Assembly: GCF_013386115.1 (NCBI RefSeq)
Contig: NZ_JACAOR010000001.1
Span: 896,639 to 960,638 of the forward strand
Direction: 5' to 3'
DNA: 64,000 nucleotides
Origin: Pseudomonas gingeri
Lineage (GTDB): Bacteria; Pseudomonadota; Gammaproteobacteria; Pseudomonadales; Pseudomonadaceae
Each line of letters starts with the position of its first letter. Within the stretch, counting starts at the first letter, position 1. Positions 16,888-26,209 of the stretch are shown here, one piece after another. The notes below the pieces were generated by a model. That model worked only from the letters and a program-made list of their open reading frames with translations, had not been told where the DNA came from and did not search any database. Position numbers and translations under genes: made by a program.

Positions 16888-17622
16888 CTAGAGCGTCCAG
16901 CCACCATCGATCGCGATTTCAGCGCCGGTGATAAAGGCACTCTCATCACTGGCCAGGAACGCCACCAGGGCTGCGATTTCCTCGGGAGCCCCCTGGCGCT
17001 GCAAGGGTGTCGCCAGTGTACCGGCGTTATTGCTCGCCTCGCTGTTGGCCTTGAGCATCTCGGTGCTGACATACCCTGGATGCACCGAATTGACCCGGAT
17101 CCGGTGTTCGGCGAACTCATTGGCGGCAACCTTGGTCATGCCGCGCACCGCCCATTTTGTGCTGCCATAAGCCACGGTCGCGGCCGAACCGCGCAAGCCG
17201 ACCACCGATGAGATATTGATGATCGACCCACCGCCCCGGCGCCTGAGCGGTTCCATGGCGTACTTCATGCCCAGCAGGACGCCGAGCTGATTGACACGGA
17301 ACATCTTCTCCATCAACTCGCTGTCCGTTTCAGCGATGGTCGCTGGGCGATAGATCCCGGCATTGTTGACCAAAACGTCGCAGCCACCGAAGGTCTGCTC
17401 GACCTGACCGAACAGTTCACGCCACGAGCCCTCGCTGGACACATCGTGCTCGATGAACATGGCCCGCTCGCCCAGGCTGGCAGCGAGCGTCTCACCGTCA
17501 TCGACCAACAGATCGCTGACCACGACATTGGCGCCTTCCTGGTGAAATCGCCGGATCTCTGCCGCGCCCTGCCCTCGTGCCGAGCCGGTCACAACCACCG
17601 TCTTGCCGTTGAAACGCGTCAT
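16888..17622 (-). CDS. Short-chain dehydrogenase/reductase
   Basis: The 244-residue SDR has TGSARGQG (12-19), DVLVNNAGIY, an ISSVVG serine and the YGSTK catalytic pair, with an IDGGWTL C-terminus. It is of the classical NAD(P)-dependent type, close in pattern to cyclopentanol and 3-alpha/20-beta-hydroxysteroid dehydrogenases. It lies 24 bases after the MFS gene on the same strand, in the catabolic operon, and probably oxidises an alcohol intermediate. Confidence 0.9.
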   Translation of the reverse strand: MTRFNGKTVVVTGSARGQGAAEIRRFHQEGANVVVSDLLVDDGETLAASLGERAMFIEHDVSSEGSWRELFGQVEQTFGGCDVLVNNAGIYRPATIAETDSELMEKMFRVNQLGVLLGMKYAMEPLRRRGGGSIINISSVVGLRGSAATVAYGSTKWAVRGMTKVAANEFAEHRIRVNSVHPGYVSTEMLKANSEASNNAGTLATPLQRQGAPEEIAALVAFLASDESAFITGAEIAIDGGWTL

Positions 17623-17646
17623 CTGGGTGTCTCCCTTTCTTATTGT

Positions 17647-19002
17647 TTACACAGCGATGGGTTGCCTTGCGGCAGGTACGATCGGCCCCGGCAAACCGCC
17701 TCGGGACCAGAACACCAGGCTGGCCAGCATCGCCAGCGTGGCTGGAACGGCGGCTGCCAGCAGCAGCGCCTGCGGGCTCCAGCCCAAACGCATCAGCTCG
17801 CCACCAATCAACGGACCGAGAATCGATCCCAGTCGGCCGATGCCCAATGCCCAGCCGGCCCCCGTGGAACGAAGGGTCGTGGGATAAAACACAGTGGCCA
17901 GGGCGTTGAGTGCGCTTTGCCCGCCTAGAATGCAAAACCCGGCGATGGCGATCACCACGCACGCACTGACCATTGACGTTGCCACTTGGCCCAGCGCGGC
18001 AATCGACACCGCGGCCACGGCGAACATGCATAGCAATACCGGGCCAAAGCCGCGACGATCGACAAACCACCCCAGGACCAGATTGCCGACGATGCCGCCC
18101 ATCCACAGCAAGGTGCCGGCCAATACCGCCGAAGAGGTGTCATGACCGGCGCCGTGCATGATCACCGGCAGCCAACTGGCGAGAAAATAGGCACCCAAGA
18201 GGTTCATGAACAGGATGATCCACAGCATCGCCGTGCCCAACCCACGTGAGTCACGCACCAGATCCAGCATCGACGATCGCTGGCCTGCTGGGGCATCGCG
18301 CATCTGCAGGCGAGTAGCCTGGTCCAGTCGCAGCGTGCCATCGATACGCAGCAACCAGGCCTTGACGCGGTCCAACTGGCGCTGGCGCAGGACCATGAAT
18401 TGAATCGATTCCGGCATCAGCACCAGCATCACCCCCGCCAGCAGCAACGGGGCCAACGCGCCGACCAGAAACACCGAGTGCCAACCCAGAGGCTCGATCA
18501 TGACCGCCGCCAGGGTGCCGCCCAACGCGCCTCCGACGACAAAACCACAAGAGGTCAGCATCATCAGCGTGACGCGATTACGCGCCGGACTGAACTCTCC
18601 GGCCATGGCCATGGCATTGGGCACAATGGCGCCCATGCAGAAACCGGCGAGAAAACGCAGCACCAACAACTCGCGGACACTCTCGGCCGTCGCGGTGGCG
18701 GCCATGCCAACACTCAAGCCGACCAGGGCAACGAGTAAAACCAGCTTGCGTCCAAAACGGTCGGCCAGCACACCGGCCAGCGGCGCGCCCAGGGCCATGC
18801 CGATCAGCCCTGCACCGAACACCGGCCCCAGGTCTGACTTGTTGATACCCCATTGCTGGATAATGGCCGGTGCGACGTAGCCCATGGCCTGGACGTCGAA
18901 TCCGTCAATGATCATGCAGAACCCGCACAACACCAGCACCAGCACTTGCAAACGGCTCAGTCGACTGTTGTCGATAACCTCGCCCACGTCGATCGTGTTC
19001 AT
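17647..19002 (-). CDS. MFS transporter, aromatic acid:H+ symporter (AAHS) family
   Basis: A 451-residue inner-membrane protein with about 12 transmembrane segments. Helix 1 carries the AAHS signature DGFDVQAMGYVAPAI, followed by GAPLAGVLADRFGRKLVLL. Known relatives (PcaK, BenK, MhpT, GenK) import aromatic acids with protons, so it probably brings an aromatic acid into the cell for the ligase encoded upstream. The start at 19002 follows GGAG by 6 bases; an in-frame ATG at 19017 is less well placed. Confidence 0.9.
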   Translation of the reverse strand: MNTIDVGEVIDNSRLSRLQVLVLVLCGFCMIIDGFDVQAMGYVAPAIIQQWGINKSDLGPVFGAGLIGMALGAPLAGVLADRFGRKLVLLVALVGLSVGMAATATAESVRELLVLRFLAGFCMGAIVPNAMAMAGEFSPARNRVTLMMLTSCGFVVGGALGGTLAAVMIEPLGWHSVFLVGALAPLLLAGVMLVLMPESIQFMVLRQRQLDRVKAWLLRIDGTLRLDQATRLQMRDAPAGQRSSMLDLVRDSRGLGTAMLWIILFMNLLGAYFLASWLPVIMHGAGHDTSSAVLAGTLLWMGGIVGNLVLGWFVDRRGFGPVLLCMFAVAAVSIAALGQVATSMVSACVVIAIAGFCILGGQSALNALATVFYPTTLRSTGAGWALGIGRLGSILGPLIGGELMRLGWSPQALLLAAAVPATLAMLASLVFWSRGGLPGPIVPAARQPIAV

Positions 19003-19089
19003 GAGTGGCTCCATCAAGCATTGTTTATTGTTGTTATTGGTTGATACGCGCCGCCCCTTTGACAGCGGGCGACGCTACAGCCCCCGGGC

Positions 19090-20241
19090 TCAGCCCGCCG
19101 CGACCTGCGGTGCCGCCATGCGCTTTTCCACAGCGGCGATAAAGTGCGGGTCGCGCTGGCGCAGATCGTCATGGGAGACTTGGCCGGTACGTCCCATGTA
19201 GTCGTAGGCGAAACTGACAGGGTCCAGGTGCAACTTGTTCGCGACGTTTTCGTACCAGTCCAGACTGCGCGACGCCGCACTCTGGAAGCTGGTGGAAGCG
19301 CCCCGCCGTGCGGACTCGAACAGGTCGAATGCCGCGCGCACGTCGGCAGGGTGCTCCACCAGTGCCCGATGCAAGGCAATAGCGTCCTGCATGGCCATGC
19401 GCGTTCCCGACCCGAGGGAGAAATGCACCGTGCGCAAGGCATCACCCAGCAGCACGACATTGCCATGGGTCCAACGTTCGTTGCGCACGACACTCGCCTC
19501 GAACCACAACGAGCGATTACTCAGCAATTCGTTGGCCCCTAGATCAGCGGCAAAAATCTCGCCACAAATACGGCGACTTTGCTCCTCGTCGGCATGATCC
19601 AACCCGGCTCGCCGCCAGGTCTGCGGATCGACCTCGACCAGGAACGTGCTTAATTGCGGGCTGTACTGATAGCTGTGGGCGATGAACACGCCATGCTCGC
19701 TCTCGCGAAAAATCAGTGACACGGGGTGAAAGCGTTGCCGTGTGCCGTACCAGGCAAACTTGTTGCGTCGGCCTTCGAAACTCGGCCGAAAGTGTTCGGC
19801 GTAGTGGCCGCGGACCCGGCTATTGGTGCCATCGGCTGCTACCAGGATATCGACCTGGCTGGCCAGTTGGTCAAAGTCGTTGATGCGCTGGCCATAATGG
19901 ACCTTCACCCCGGCACGTTCGCAGGCGCCTTGCAGGGTGCGCAGCATATCGATACGGGAAGTACGGGAAAAATGATTGCCGTGAACCTGCACATGAGTAT
20001 CGCGATGGACGATTTCGAGAAAATCGCATGCCACATGGTGGGCAATGAACTCCCGATGAAACTCCGGATCTGCTTCGGCGAAGGCAGCCAGGCCGACATC
20101 AGAAAACACCACCCCCCAGCCATAGGTGGCATCGCGAGGATTCTGCTCATAAACGTTGATGTCATGACGCGGGTTGTGTTTTTTTGCCAGCAAGGCGAAA
20201 TAAAGGCCGGCAGGTCCACCGCCAACGATTGCGATTTTCAT
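19090..20241 (-). CDS. FAD monooxygenase, salicylyl-CoA 5-hydroxylase-like
   Basis: A 383-residue flavoprotein with an N-terminal FAD motif IVGGGPAG (5-12), the family-typical NPRDATYGWGVVFSD, AADGTNSRVR, and a second flavin motif LLGDALRTVHFSLGSG. The pattern matches the FAD half of 2-aminobenzoyl-CoA monooxygenase and stand-alone salicylyl-CoA 5-hydroxylases (SdgC type). It lacks the OYE-like C-terminal domain of the former. Its start overlaps the thioesterase stop, and a ligase comes before that. The three would make a CoA ester, hydroxylate the ring and release the acid. Ortho-hydroxy versus amino substrate is not certain. Confidence 0.85.
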   Translation of the reverse strand: MKIAIVGGGPAGLYFALLAKKHNPRHDINVYEQNPRDATYGWGVVFSDVGLAAFAEADPEFHREFIAHHVACDFLEIVHRDTHVQVHGNHFSRTSRIDMLRTLQGACERAGVKVHYGQRINDFDQLASQVDILVAADGTNSRVRGHYAEHFRPSFEGRRNKFAWYGTRQRFHPVSLIFRESEHGVFIAHSYQYSPQLSTFLVEVDPQTWRRAGLDHADEEQSRRICGEIFAADLGANELLSNRSLWFEASVVRNERWTHGNVVLLGDALRTVHFSLGSGTRMAMQDAIALHRALVEHPADVRAAFDLFESARRGASTSFQSAASRSLDWYENVANKLHLDPVSFAYDYMGRTGQVSHDDLRQRDPHFIAAVEKRMAAPQVAAG

Positions 20242-20723
20242 GAGGACACCTCACCCGCCGGGGCCTTGTGCACCCGGGCATAACTACTCTGATAACTCAG
20301 CAGGGCTTCACGGAACACGTCCGGAATAACGATGCCCTTGCGCTCGTCACGGGCGACGCACACGGGTGTGTGGGTGGCCACGAAGACAATGTCGCCGACC
20401 TGGGTCCGCGCGGTCAGCGTCAACACATAGCTGCGACTGCGGACTTCACTGACCTGCACCTCGATATCGAACTCATCATCGGGGCGCAGCGAACCGCGAA
20501 AATCGAACGCCAGCGCCCGGGTCGGCGTGCCAAAGCCATGGAACTGCTTGGCATGCTGGGGCGACATGCCCAGCAACTCCTCGTAGAACAGTTCGGCGGT
20601 AGAAATCACGTACTCCCCGAACACTGGCGTGTAGACCACACCAGCCGGATCGCAATCGCCCCACTTCACCCGGCGCCGGACAATGAACGGCATCCGACTG
20701 ATCACCGCTTCAGTGGTTTTCAT
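20238..20723 (-). CDS. Acyl-CoA thioesterase, 4-hydroxybenzoyl-CoA thioesterase family
   Basis: The 161-residue hot-dog-fold protein has the 4HBT motif VKWGDCDPAGVVYTPVF, with D25 matching the catalytic aspartate of the Pseudomonas 4-hydroxybenzoyl-CoA enzyme. It is coupled by ATGA overlaps to both the ligase upstream and the monooxygenase downstream. The likely reaction is hydrolysis of the hydroxylated aryl-CoA, for example gentisyl-CoA to gentisate plus CoA. Confidence 0.88.
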   Translation of the reverse strand: MKTTEAVISRMPFIVRRRVKWGDCDPAGVVYTPVFGEYVISTAELFYEELLGMSPQHAKQFHGFGTPTRALAFDFRGSLRPDDEFDIEVQVSEVRSRSYVLTLTARTQVGDIVFVATHTPVCVARDERKGIVIPDVFREALLSYQSSYARVHKAPAGEVSS

Positions 20724-22387
20724 GATGCACGGGCCTCTTCCTGGATCATGCGCTCGGCCAGAATTCGTTTGAGCGCGGGTTTGTCGAGCTTGCCAACCTT
20801 GGTCACCGGAAAGACATCGATCAACTCAATGCGCTCCGGTGACTTGTACTTGGCCAACCCCTGCCCGACCAGAAAGTCACTGAGCCCCTTGAGATCGGGC
20901 AGCACCGCGTCGGTACGCGGGATGATGAAAATGCAGCCTTTTTCGCCGTAGATCGGATCGGGCATGGCCACCAGTTTGGCGTCAGCAATCGCCGGATGCC
21001 GACAGACAAAGCCTTCCACCTCTTCACAGCCGATCTTCTCACCACCGCGATTGACGTTGTCGCGCAAACGGCCTTCAAAGGTGTAATACGTCACCCCGTC
21101 GACCACATGGGCTGTCATCATGTCGCCCGAGCGATAGAAACCATCCGAGGTAAACGCGCCCTGATTGGCGACGGGGTCATTGAAATAGCCATTGAGAGTC
21201 GATGGCCCGCGAAAGCACAGTTCCCCCATTTGCCCGGCGCCGACCGGTTGTTCACTGTCAGGATCGAGCAGGCGCAGCTCGTCGTGGGCACAGCCCGAGG
21301 CGCCCTGGGTCTGATGTCGCACATACAGCGGCGCATCCGGGGCCGAACCGAACAGCAGGCCTTCGGTCAGGCCGTAGAGGTTTGAACAAGGGACATTCAG
21401 ATGAGCTTCGAGAATCTCCGAGCGGCTCATGGTGGCAAACATCTTCAGTGAACTCAGGTCGTGTTTGCCGACGTCCTGATAGGCCAGCAATTGCGGGGCA
21501 ACCGGACCGATGGACAAAGCATGGGTCACCTGGTGCCGTTCGATCAGCTCAAGCATCAGTGCGATATCGACCCGAGACATCAGGACTGTGGTCATGCCGA
21601 ACAACAGCGGTGGCAGCAAGGCATAAAGCTGCCCGGCGTTATGCAACAGCGGCAGTGACCAGATCACCTTGCTGCGTTCGTCGACCTGATACAGCCCGGC
21701 CAGGTCACGTGAATGCCCCAGGTATTCGGCGTGGAACCGTGGAATGATCTTGGGCGTACCGGTGGTGCCGCCAGACAGTTGGAAACTCAAAACATCCTGG
21801 CTACCCAGCTTGATTCGCGCCAGGCGATGGCGAGCAAGATCCAGCGGCATGTTGGCAATCAGCGACTCGACATTGGCCAAGCCGGTCAATTCGCCACGCA
21901 CGACAATCAGATGCTCAAGGGTACTGCTCTGGGCCAACATGCCGCGGGCGAATGCCACCAGATCGTCGCGGCCGAAATCGGCCTGGACAAAATAGCCCCG
22001 GGCCGAGGCCTTGACGGCCAATTGACCGATTTCGACTTCCCGATGCTGCGGCAACGAGCAGACCGGCACGATACCTGCCTTGAAGCAGGCCATGAGCACG
22101 ATCACGGTTTGCAGTGAGGTACCGAGCTGGAAAATCGCCCGGTCACCGGTGTTCAGCCCCATCTCCAGCAAGGCTGCACCCAGTCGCTCGCTGGCGGCAT
22201 CCAGTTCGGCAAACGTCAGGTTGATATCGTCACAGACGAACGCGATGCGATCAGGGTGACGCGCGGCTGTGTCACGCAAGACCTGACCGACGGTACTGTC
22301 GACCCAGGCGCCATTGGCGAAATACTGGTCGGCGCGTTGCGCCACCGGATAAACGACCCCGGCGATGGGGCTGTGTATACCTTTCAT
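20720..22387 (-). CDS. Aryl-AMP / aryl-CoA ligase (EntE/DhbE-like)
   Basis: The 555-residue adenylate-forming enzyme has the phosphate-binding loop SGGTTGTPK (205-213), an NLYGLTEGLL block, YRSGDMM, the hinge GRLRDNVNRGGEKI, and the catalytic lysine region TKVGKLDKPALK. The pattern is that of 2,3-dihydroxybenzoate/salicylate AMP ligases (EntE, DhbE, SdgA). No carrier protein or siderophore synthetase is present nearby. A catabolic role in activating salicylate or a similar acid to its CoA ester is therefore favoured over siderophore synthesis. GGAGG precedes the start. Confidence 0.88.
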   Translation of the reverse strand: MKGIHSPIAGVVYPVAQRADQYFANGAWVDSTVGQVLRDTAARHPDRIAFVCDDINLTFAELDAASERLGAALLEMGLNTGDRAIFQLGTSLQTVIVLMACFKAGIVPVCSLPQHREVEIGQLAVKASARGYFVQADFGRDDLVAFARGMLAQSSTLEHLIVVRGELTGLANVESLIANMPLDLARHRLARIKLGSQDVLSFQLSGGTTGTPKIIPRFHAEYLGHSRDLAGLYQVDERSKVIWSLPLLHNAGQLYALLPPLLFGMTTVLMSRVDIALMLELIERHQVTHALSIGPVAPQLLAYQDVGKHDLSSLKMFATMSRSEILEAHLNVPCSNLYGLTEGLLFGSAPDAPLYVRHQTQGASGCAHDELRLLDPDSEQPVGAGQMGELCFRGPSTLNGYFNDPVANQGAFTSDGFYRSGDMMTAHVVDGVTYYTFEGRLRDNVNRGGEKIGCEEVEGFVCRHPAIADAKLVAMPDPIYGEKGCIFIIPRTDAVLPDLKGLSDFLVGQGLAKYKSPERIELIDVFPVTKVGKLDKPALKRILAERMIQEEARAS

Positions 22388-22532
22388 TGACTTCTTGCCT
22401 CCTGCCCGGGAAAACCTTCCCGTAGCGGTTACTTATTCTTATGCAAGTGCACGGTGTTCAGGGCATGTGTTCAGGGCATGGCTGGGACGGTTGCTTTCAT
22501 GTCAGGCAGACAACTCGATGTCCCAAAAACCC

Positions 22533-23423
22533 TCAGTTCGCCAGGGCCGGTACGATCCGCACGTGCTCCCGATCCAATAGTTCAATAGTGCCGTGAACGC
22601 CACCGGTGAACAGGCCGTACCAGATAGCCGGTTTGATCCCCAGTACGCTGCGACGGAACTCGATCGGCGCGTCGGCGTCGATGCGGTCGTAACCGGCCAT
22701 CGCTACGATCCGACAATCGGTGCGCTGCGCGGCATCCCGGACAATCGAGGAGAACTCTTCGAGCTGCGGGATATATAAACGGATCGGCGCGCTGGCGCCG
22801 GCGTTGCGGGCATCAATCAACTGCGCCTTGCGCGTCCAGACCTCGTCGATATCGGTCACCCGCCGACCTTCTTCCCGTGCCTTGCTCTCGGCGTCCAGCG
22901 CAGCCTGCAGGGTCAACGCACCGTCGCTGGCATCCAACTCGCCCAGGGCCCGTAACTTGCGGGTGAACTCAATGAAGTAACCATTGGGATCGCGTACATA
23001 GATCGATTCGATGACTTCATGCCGGGTTTCCACCGAGACGCTCAATCCGTGGCTTTCCAGTCGCTGTTTCCAAGCCTGCAACTCACCTTCGCTCCGGACT
23101 TCCCAGGCGGTGTGGGTGGCATCGAAGACATGATCGTCCGGTACTGGGCGCATATCGCTACGACCTTCCAGGGCGTCCGGCTGATCCGAGCCCAGGTAAT
23201 AGAAGAAAGCGATGGTGCTGCCCTTTCCACTGTCGAAGAAAAAGTGCAGGAAGTCGGGATGGGTATCGGGCCCCCAACCCCTTGCAGAAATCACATGAAT
23301 CAGCGGCAAGCCGAGCTTGTCACGGTAAAACTCGATGGTTTCGCGCAACTTCCAGGTAGGTCGCGCGGTGTGGTCGACACCGTGCAACTGCAACGTGACG
23401 GGTGTGGGTTCCAATACAGTCAT
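22533..23423 (-). CDS. VOC-family (glyoxalase/extradiol dioxygenase-like) protein
   Basis: The 296-residue protein has a vicinal-oxygen-chelate unit. Candidate metal ligands are the histidine of HGVDHT near residue 17, the histidine of THTAWEV near 105, and the glutamate of YFIEF near 150. After about residue 160 comes a helical linker and a second region (RLYIPQLEEFSSIVRDAAQ) that I do not recognise. VOC enzymes of this size can cleave catechol- or gentisate-like rings or act as hydrolases. It lies between the ligase and the hydrolase in one minus-strand operon. Confidence 0.75.
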   Translation of the reverse strand: MTVLEPTPVTLQLHGVDHTARPTWKLRETIEFYRDKLGLPLIHVISARGWGPDTHPDFLHFFFDSGKGSTIAFFYYLGSDQPDALEGRSDMRPVPDDHVFDATHTAWEVRSEGELQAWKQRLESHGLSVSVETRHEVIESIYVRDPNGYFIEFTRKLRALGELDASDGALTLQAALDAESKAREEGRRVTDIDEVWTRKAQLIDARNAGASAPIRLYIPQLEEFSSIVRDAAQRTDCRIVAMAGYDRIDADAPIEFRRSVLGIKPAIWYGLFTGGVHGTIELLDREHVRIVPALAN

Positions 23424-23461
23424 GGACGCCTCCAGCGTGGTTCGAATGGGATAGGAAGGGG

Positions 23462-24721
23462 TTAGCGCGCAAAGGTCTGTAGCAGCCAGGTCGACAGTCG
23501 CTGGCCGGCTTCCTGGCGGCCCAACGGACCGTCAGGTTCAATCGAGCGGCCGTGATGATCGCCACTGACGCGATAGTGTTGTTTGTCGCTGGAGCCCAGC
23601 GCGTCGAAGATCTTCTGCACATCGCCGGGGAAACACGCCTGATCACCGGTGTACTCGATCACCAGTATCGGCTGCGTCAGCGCGTAGGCCGTGCGCGCCA
23701 GCGAGGCATTGGACGACAGGGCCGACCAGGTGGAGAGCCAGCTTTCCGGTGTGCACTGGCGGGCAAAACCGACCGCTCCGTAGTTGGACACATAAGGATC
23801 GCTGCCCCACAGGGAGCCGAAACGGCGCTCGGAGCGATCCAGGCTCAGGTCGAAGCAACGCAGGTCCGCGTCGGTGCGCCAGACGTTAATGATCGGCGTG
23901 TGCCCTGCCACCCGGCGGTCCGCGGCGCTGGCGTCACGGCCCAGTTCCTTGACCCGTTTGCGGGCGGCCTGGCGCCGCTGGATCAACTCGCGGGCCCGCT
24001 GATCGAGTCGCGCCACCCGCTCACGTTGGGCCGCGCGATAGCGTAGGACAAAATCAGCCGAATAACGGGTATCGCCCGGGCCGTTGAAGCCGTTGGCCGG
24101 GCTCAGCGGGTCCAGGTCGGGGTCGATCGACAACGGGTCATTCTCGTCGCTCACCGATGGGTCGATGCAGTTCAGCAATAACGCCCCTTGCCCGGGATGC
24201 GGTCCAACGAACACCAGGCCCGCCGGAACCGGCATGTTCAATTCGGTCAGCAAGGTCGGACGACCACCCGGGGTCCTGGCTATCCGCTCATGCCCCGGCA
24301 ACGAAGCCTGCTCTGCATAGAACGCATACAAACCGGCACCGCCAGAATTACCCAGCAGGATGATGCGTTTGAAACCGAGGGATTGCAGATGATTGAGGCC
24401 CGCGGCCACATCGTGCAGGGCGAGTTCGTGCTCCAGACGCAGGTCATTGCCAACCGAACGAGGCGCTTGAGACCAAGCGGCGAAGCCAGCCTCGACAATA
24501 TCCGGAATCAGGTAGTGACAAGCCATGAACTCACGTGGGTGCATGACACAGACGACCGTGTCGGTAGCCACGGCGGGTTGGTACAGGGAGCCAGAAGTCG
24601 CCGCCTTGTCGGCCGTGCGCAACACCACATTGGTGGTCGTGGTGCCGGCCGGTACGTTGCGTGGATTCCAGTCGGTATTGAGGAATCCGGCAGTGGCCTG
24701 GGAAGAAGCGTGGTGGTTCAT
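23462..24721 (-). CDS. Alpha/beta hydrolase
   Basis: A 419-residue protein with the nucleophile elbow GNSGGAG, an upstream VVCVMHPREF strand-loop where an oxyanion hole would form, and a late SGDHHGRS with a candidate catalytic histidine. A basic helical insertion (RAAQRERVARLDQRARELIQ) sits in the lid region and is unusual. The start at 24721 follows GGAG by 6 bases. It is the first gene of the minus-strand unit, with the shared operator in front. It may hydrolyse an ester, lactone or ring-cleavage product. Confidence 0.82.
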   Translation of the reverse strand: MNHHASSQATAGFLNTDWNPRNVPAGTTTTNVVLRTADKAATSGSLYQPAVATDTVVCVMHPREFMACHYLIPDIVEAGFAAWSQAPRSVGNDLRLEHELALHDVAAGLNHLQSLGFKRIILLGNSGGAGLYAFYAEQASLPGHERIARTPGGRPTLLTELNMPVPAGLVFVGPHPGQGALLLNCIDPSVSDENDPLSIDPDLDPLSPANGFNGPGDTRYSADFVLRYRAAQRERVARLDQRARELIQRRQAARKRVKELGRDASAADRRVAGHTPIINVWRTDADLRCFDLSLDRSERRFGSLWGSDPYVSNYGAVGFARQCTPESWLSTWSALSSNASLARTAYALTQPILVIEYTGDQACFPGDVQKIFDALGSSDKQHYRVSGDHHGRSIEPDGPLGRQEAGQRLSTWLLQTFAR

Positions 24722-24776
24722 GGTGTTCTCCAAACATCCGGGCAGCGGTGTATGTGAATCTAAAATCGCTTAATTC

Positions 24777-24812
24777 GACACATATGTCAAATATAAAACT
24801 AATACGTCAATT
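24777..24812 (-). promoter_or_regulatory. Shared promoter/operator element, copy 2
   Basis: GACACATATGTC (24777-24788, imperfect palindrome), then AATAT, then ACTAATACGTCAATT (24798-24812). On the minus strand this gives TTGACG followed after 17 bases by ACATAT, a plausible promoter for the hydrolase/VOC/ligase operon. It aligns over its full length with the element before the maleate isomerase gene. Confidence 0.65.
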
Positions 24813-24892
24813 AAAAAGCAAATGTTCATCACGCCTCGATCCGTCAGGACGTAGCGACCGGACGGACCGGGCATCAACCACAGACGAGGACG

Positions 24893-25354
24893 TCAGGCAT
24901 CAGTCCCCTGCTTCGACTTCCAGCCGGTCAGCGGTGTCTGGTAATGCAGCTCGAAGCGGCGTACCACGATGCCCCAACGGCCATTGCGGCGCTCAAAGGT
25001 GTCGGTGTAGAGCCCACCAATCTGCGTCGGGCCATCCGTGTTATCGATAACGAAACAGTCCAGCGCGGCCCGCGAGGTGGCCTTGTCGCCGTCGATATCG
25101 ATGATGACGTCAGCCATCCAGTGGTGCATGTGGCGGATCTGGCTCCAGAAGCCATCGGCGGCCTTGACGATGGCGTCAAGTCCTTCGTAGTTGCCGAACG
25201 AGCCCATCAGCAGCTTGGAATCGTTAAACCATAATGACCTGACCAACTCCGGATCCCGGCTGTCGAAGCCCTGGGCATAGGTATTGATCAGGCGCTCGAT
25301 AGCAACGCGGCTTTCCAGGGCGTCCAGGCGAGCGAGCAGTGCTTGATCGGTCAT
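24893..25354 (-). CDS. NTF2-like (SnoaL) protein
   Basis: The 153-residue protein has an N-terminal coiled helix (LLARLDALESRVAIERLI), YAQGFDSRD, the RHMHHWMADV histidine pair, and ERRNGRWGIVVRRFELHY. It is a clear paralogue of the protein at 33903-34376; both share HMHHWMA and RRFELHY. In this family such His/Asp pockets can catalyse isomerisation, dehydration or ring opening of aromatic or polyketide-like molecules. It has its own copy of the shared operator upstream. Confidence 0.88.
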   Translation of the reverse strand: MTDQALLARLDALESRVAIERLINTYAQGFDSRDPELVRSLWFNDSKLLMGSFGNYEGLDAIVKAADGFWSQIRHMHHWMADVIIDIDGDKATSRAALDCFVIDNTDGPTQIGGLYTDTFERRNGRWGIVVRRFELHYQTPLTGWKSKQGTDA

Positions 25355-25398
25355 GATGTTTTCCTCACTTTATTATTGAACATCAGGTTTATTAATCG

Positions 25399-25413
25399 AC
25401 TAAATCGTCAATT
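25399..25413 (-). promoter_or_regulatory. Shared promoter/operator element, copy 3
   Basis: ACTAAATCGTCAATT matches the common core of the other elements; on the minus strand it reads TTGACG and faces the NTF2-like gene 45 bases away. It overlaps an ATTAATCG stretch corresponding to the AATAT part of the other copies. Confidence 0.55.
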
Positions 25414-25436
25414 TGTGGGTGCAAAAACTCGACGGC

Positions 25437-26162
25437 TCACTGCGCGGTATAGCCACCGTCGATGTACAACTCCGTACCGGTAATGAACGCGGCCTCATCG
25501 CTGGCGAGAAACAACATGCCCGCCGCGATGTCCTCCGGTCGCCCCATATGCCCCATGGGTGTTTGGGCGATCACCCAGGCGTTTTTCTCCTCGGCCTGCT
25601 GGTCGACGATGGGCGTACGGATCAGTCCCGGATGCACGGAATTGACCCGGATGCCGCGCTTGGCATAAGTCAACGCCGCGTTTTTGCTCAAGTTTCGGAC
25701 CGCGCCCTTGCTGGCGTGGTAACTGGCGACCCCCTCAACCGCCACGGTGCCCCATATCGAAGAGGTGTTGATGATCGCGCCCTTGCCCTTTCTCAACATA
25801 CCGGGGATGACCGCCCGCATGCCAAGCATCACGGCGGTCTGATTGACAGCAATGACTTCGTCCCATTTATCCAGGTCGACTTCGTGCAACGGCGTGTGAT
25901 CGATAATCCCGGCATTGTTGATCAATATGTCGATACTGCCGTGAGCCCCCTCGAGTTCAGCAACCAAAGTGCCCCAGAACTGCGGATCGGAGACACTGCC
26001 CTGGCGGAACGTTTGACCCGGGCGCAACTCGTAACCGGGCTCGGCCCTGTCAACCACCACCACAAGTTTCGCCCCCTCAGCGGTGAAACGATCGCAGACG
26101 GCGCGCCCAATGCCGCCGGTCCCTCCCGTGACAATGACTACTCTTCCTTCAAGTTTCATCAT
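25437..26162 (-). CDS. Short-chain dehydrogenase/reductase
   Basis: A 241-residue classical SDR with TGGTGGIG, DILINNAGII, a TSSIWG serine and YHASK, ending in IDGGYTAQ. GAGGG precedes the start. Its pattern groups with cyclopentanol and cis-diol type dehydrogenases. It is the last gene of the porin-ALDH-flavoprotein-SDR-SDR series. Confidence 0.9.
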   Translation of the reverse strand: MMKLEGRVVIVTGGTGGIGRAVCDRFTAEGAKLVVVVDRAEPGYELRPGQTFRQGSVSDPQFWGTLVAELEGAHGSIDILINNAGIIDHTPLHEVDLDKWDEVIAVNQTAVMLGMRAVIPGMLRKGKGAIINTSSIWGTVAVEGVASYHASKGAVRNLSKNAALTYAKRGIRVNSVHPGLIRTPIVDQQAEEKNAWVIAQTPMGHMGRPEDIAAGMLFLASDEAAFITGTELYIDGGYTAQ

Positions 26163-26209
26163 GAATACCCTCTTGTACTGATGACCTGTAAATTCAAGCC
26201 GGACCAGGA

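Noticed and set aside
20720..22387. Siderophore biosynthesis role for the EntE-like ligase
   Set aside because: No carrier protein, isochorismate or NRPS genes are nearby; the overlapping thioesterase and CoA-monooxygenase fit catabolism better.
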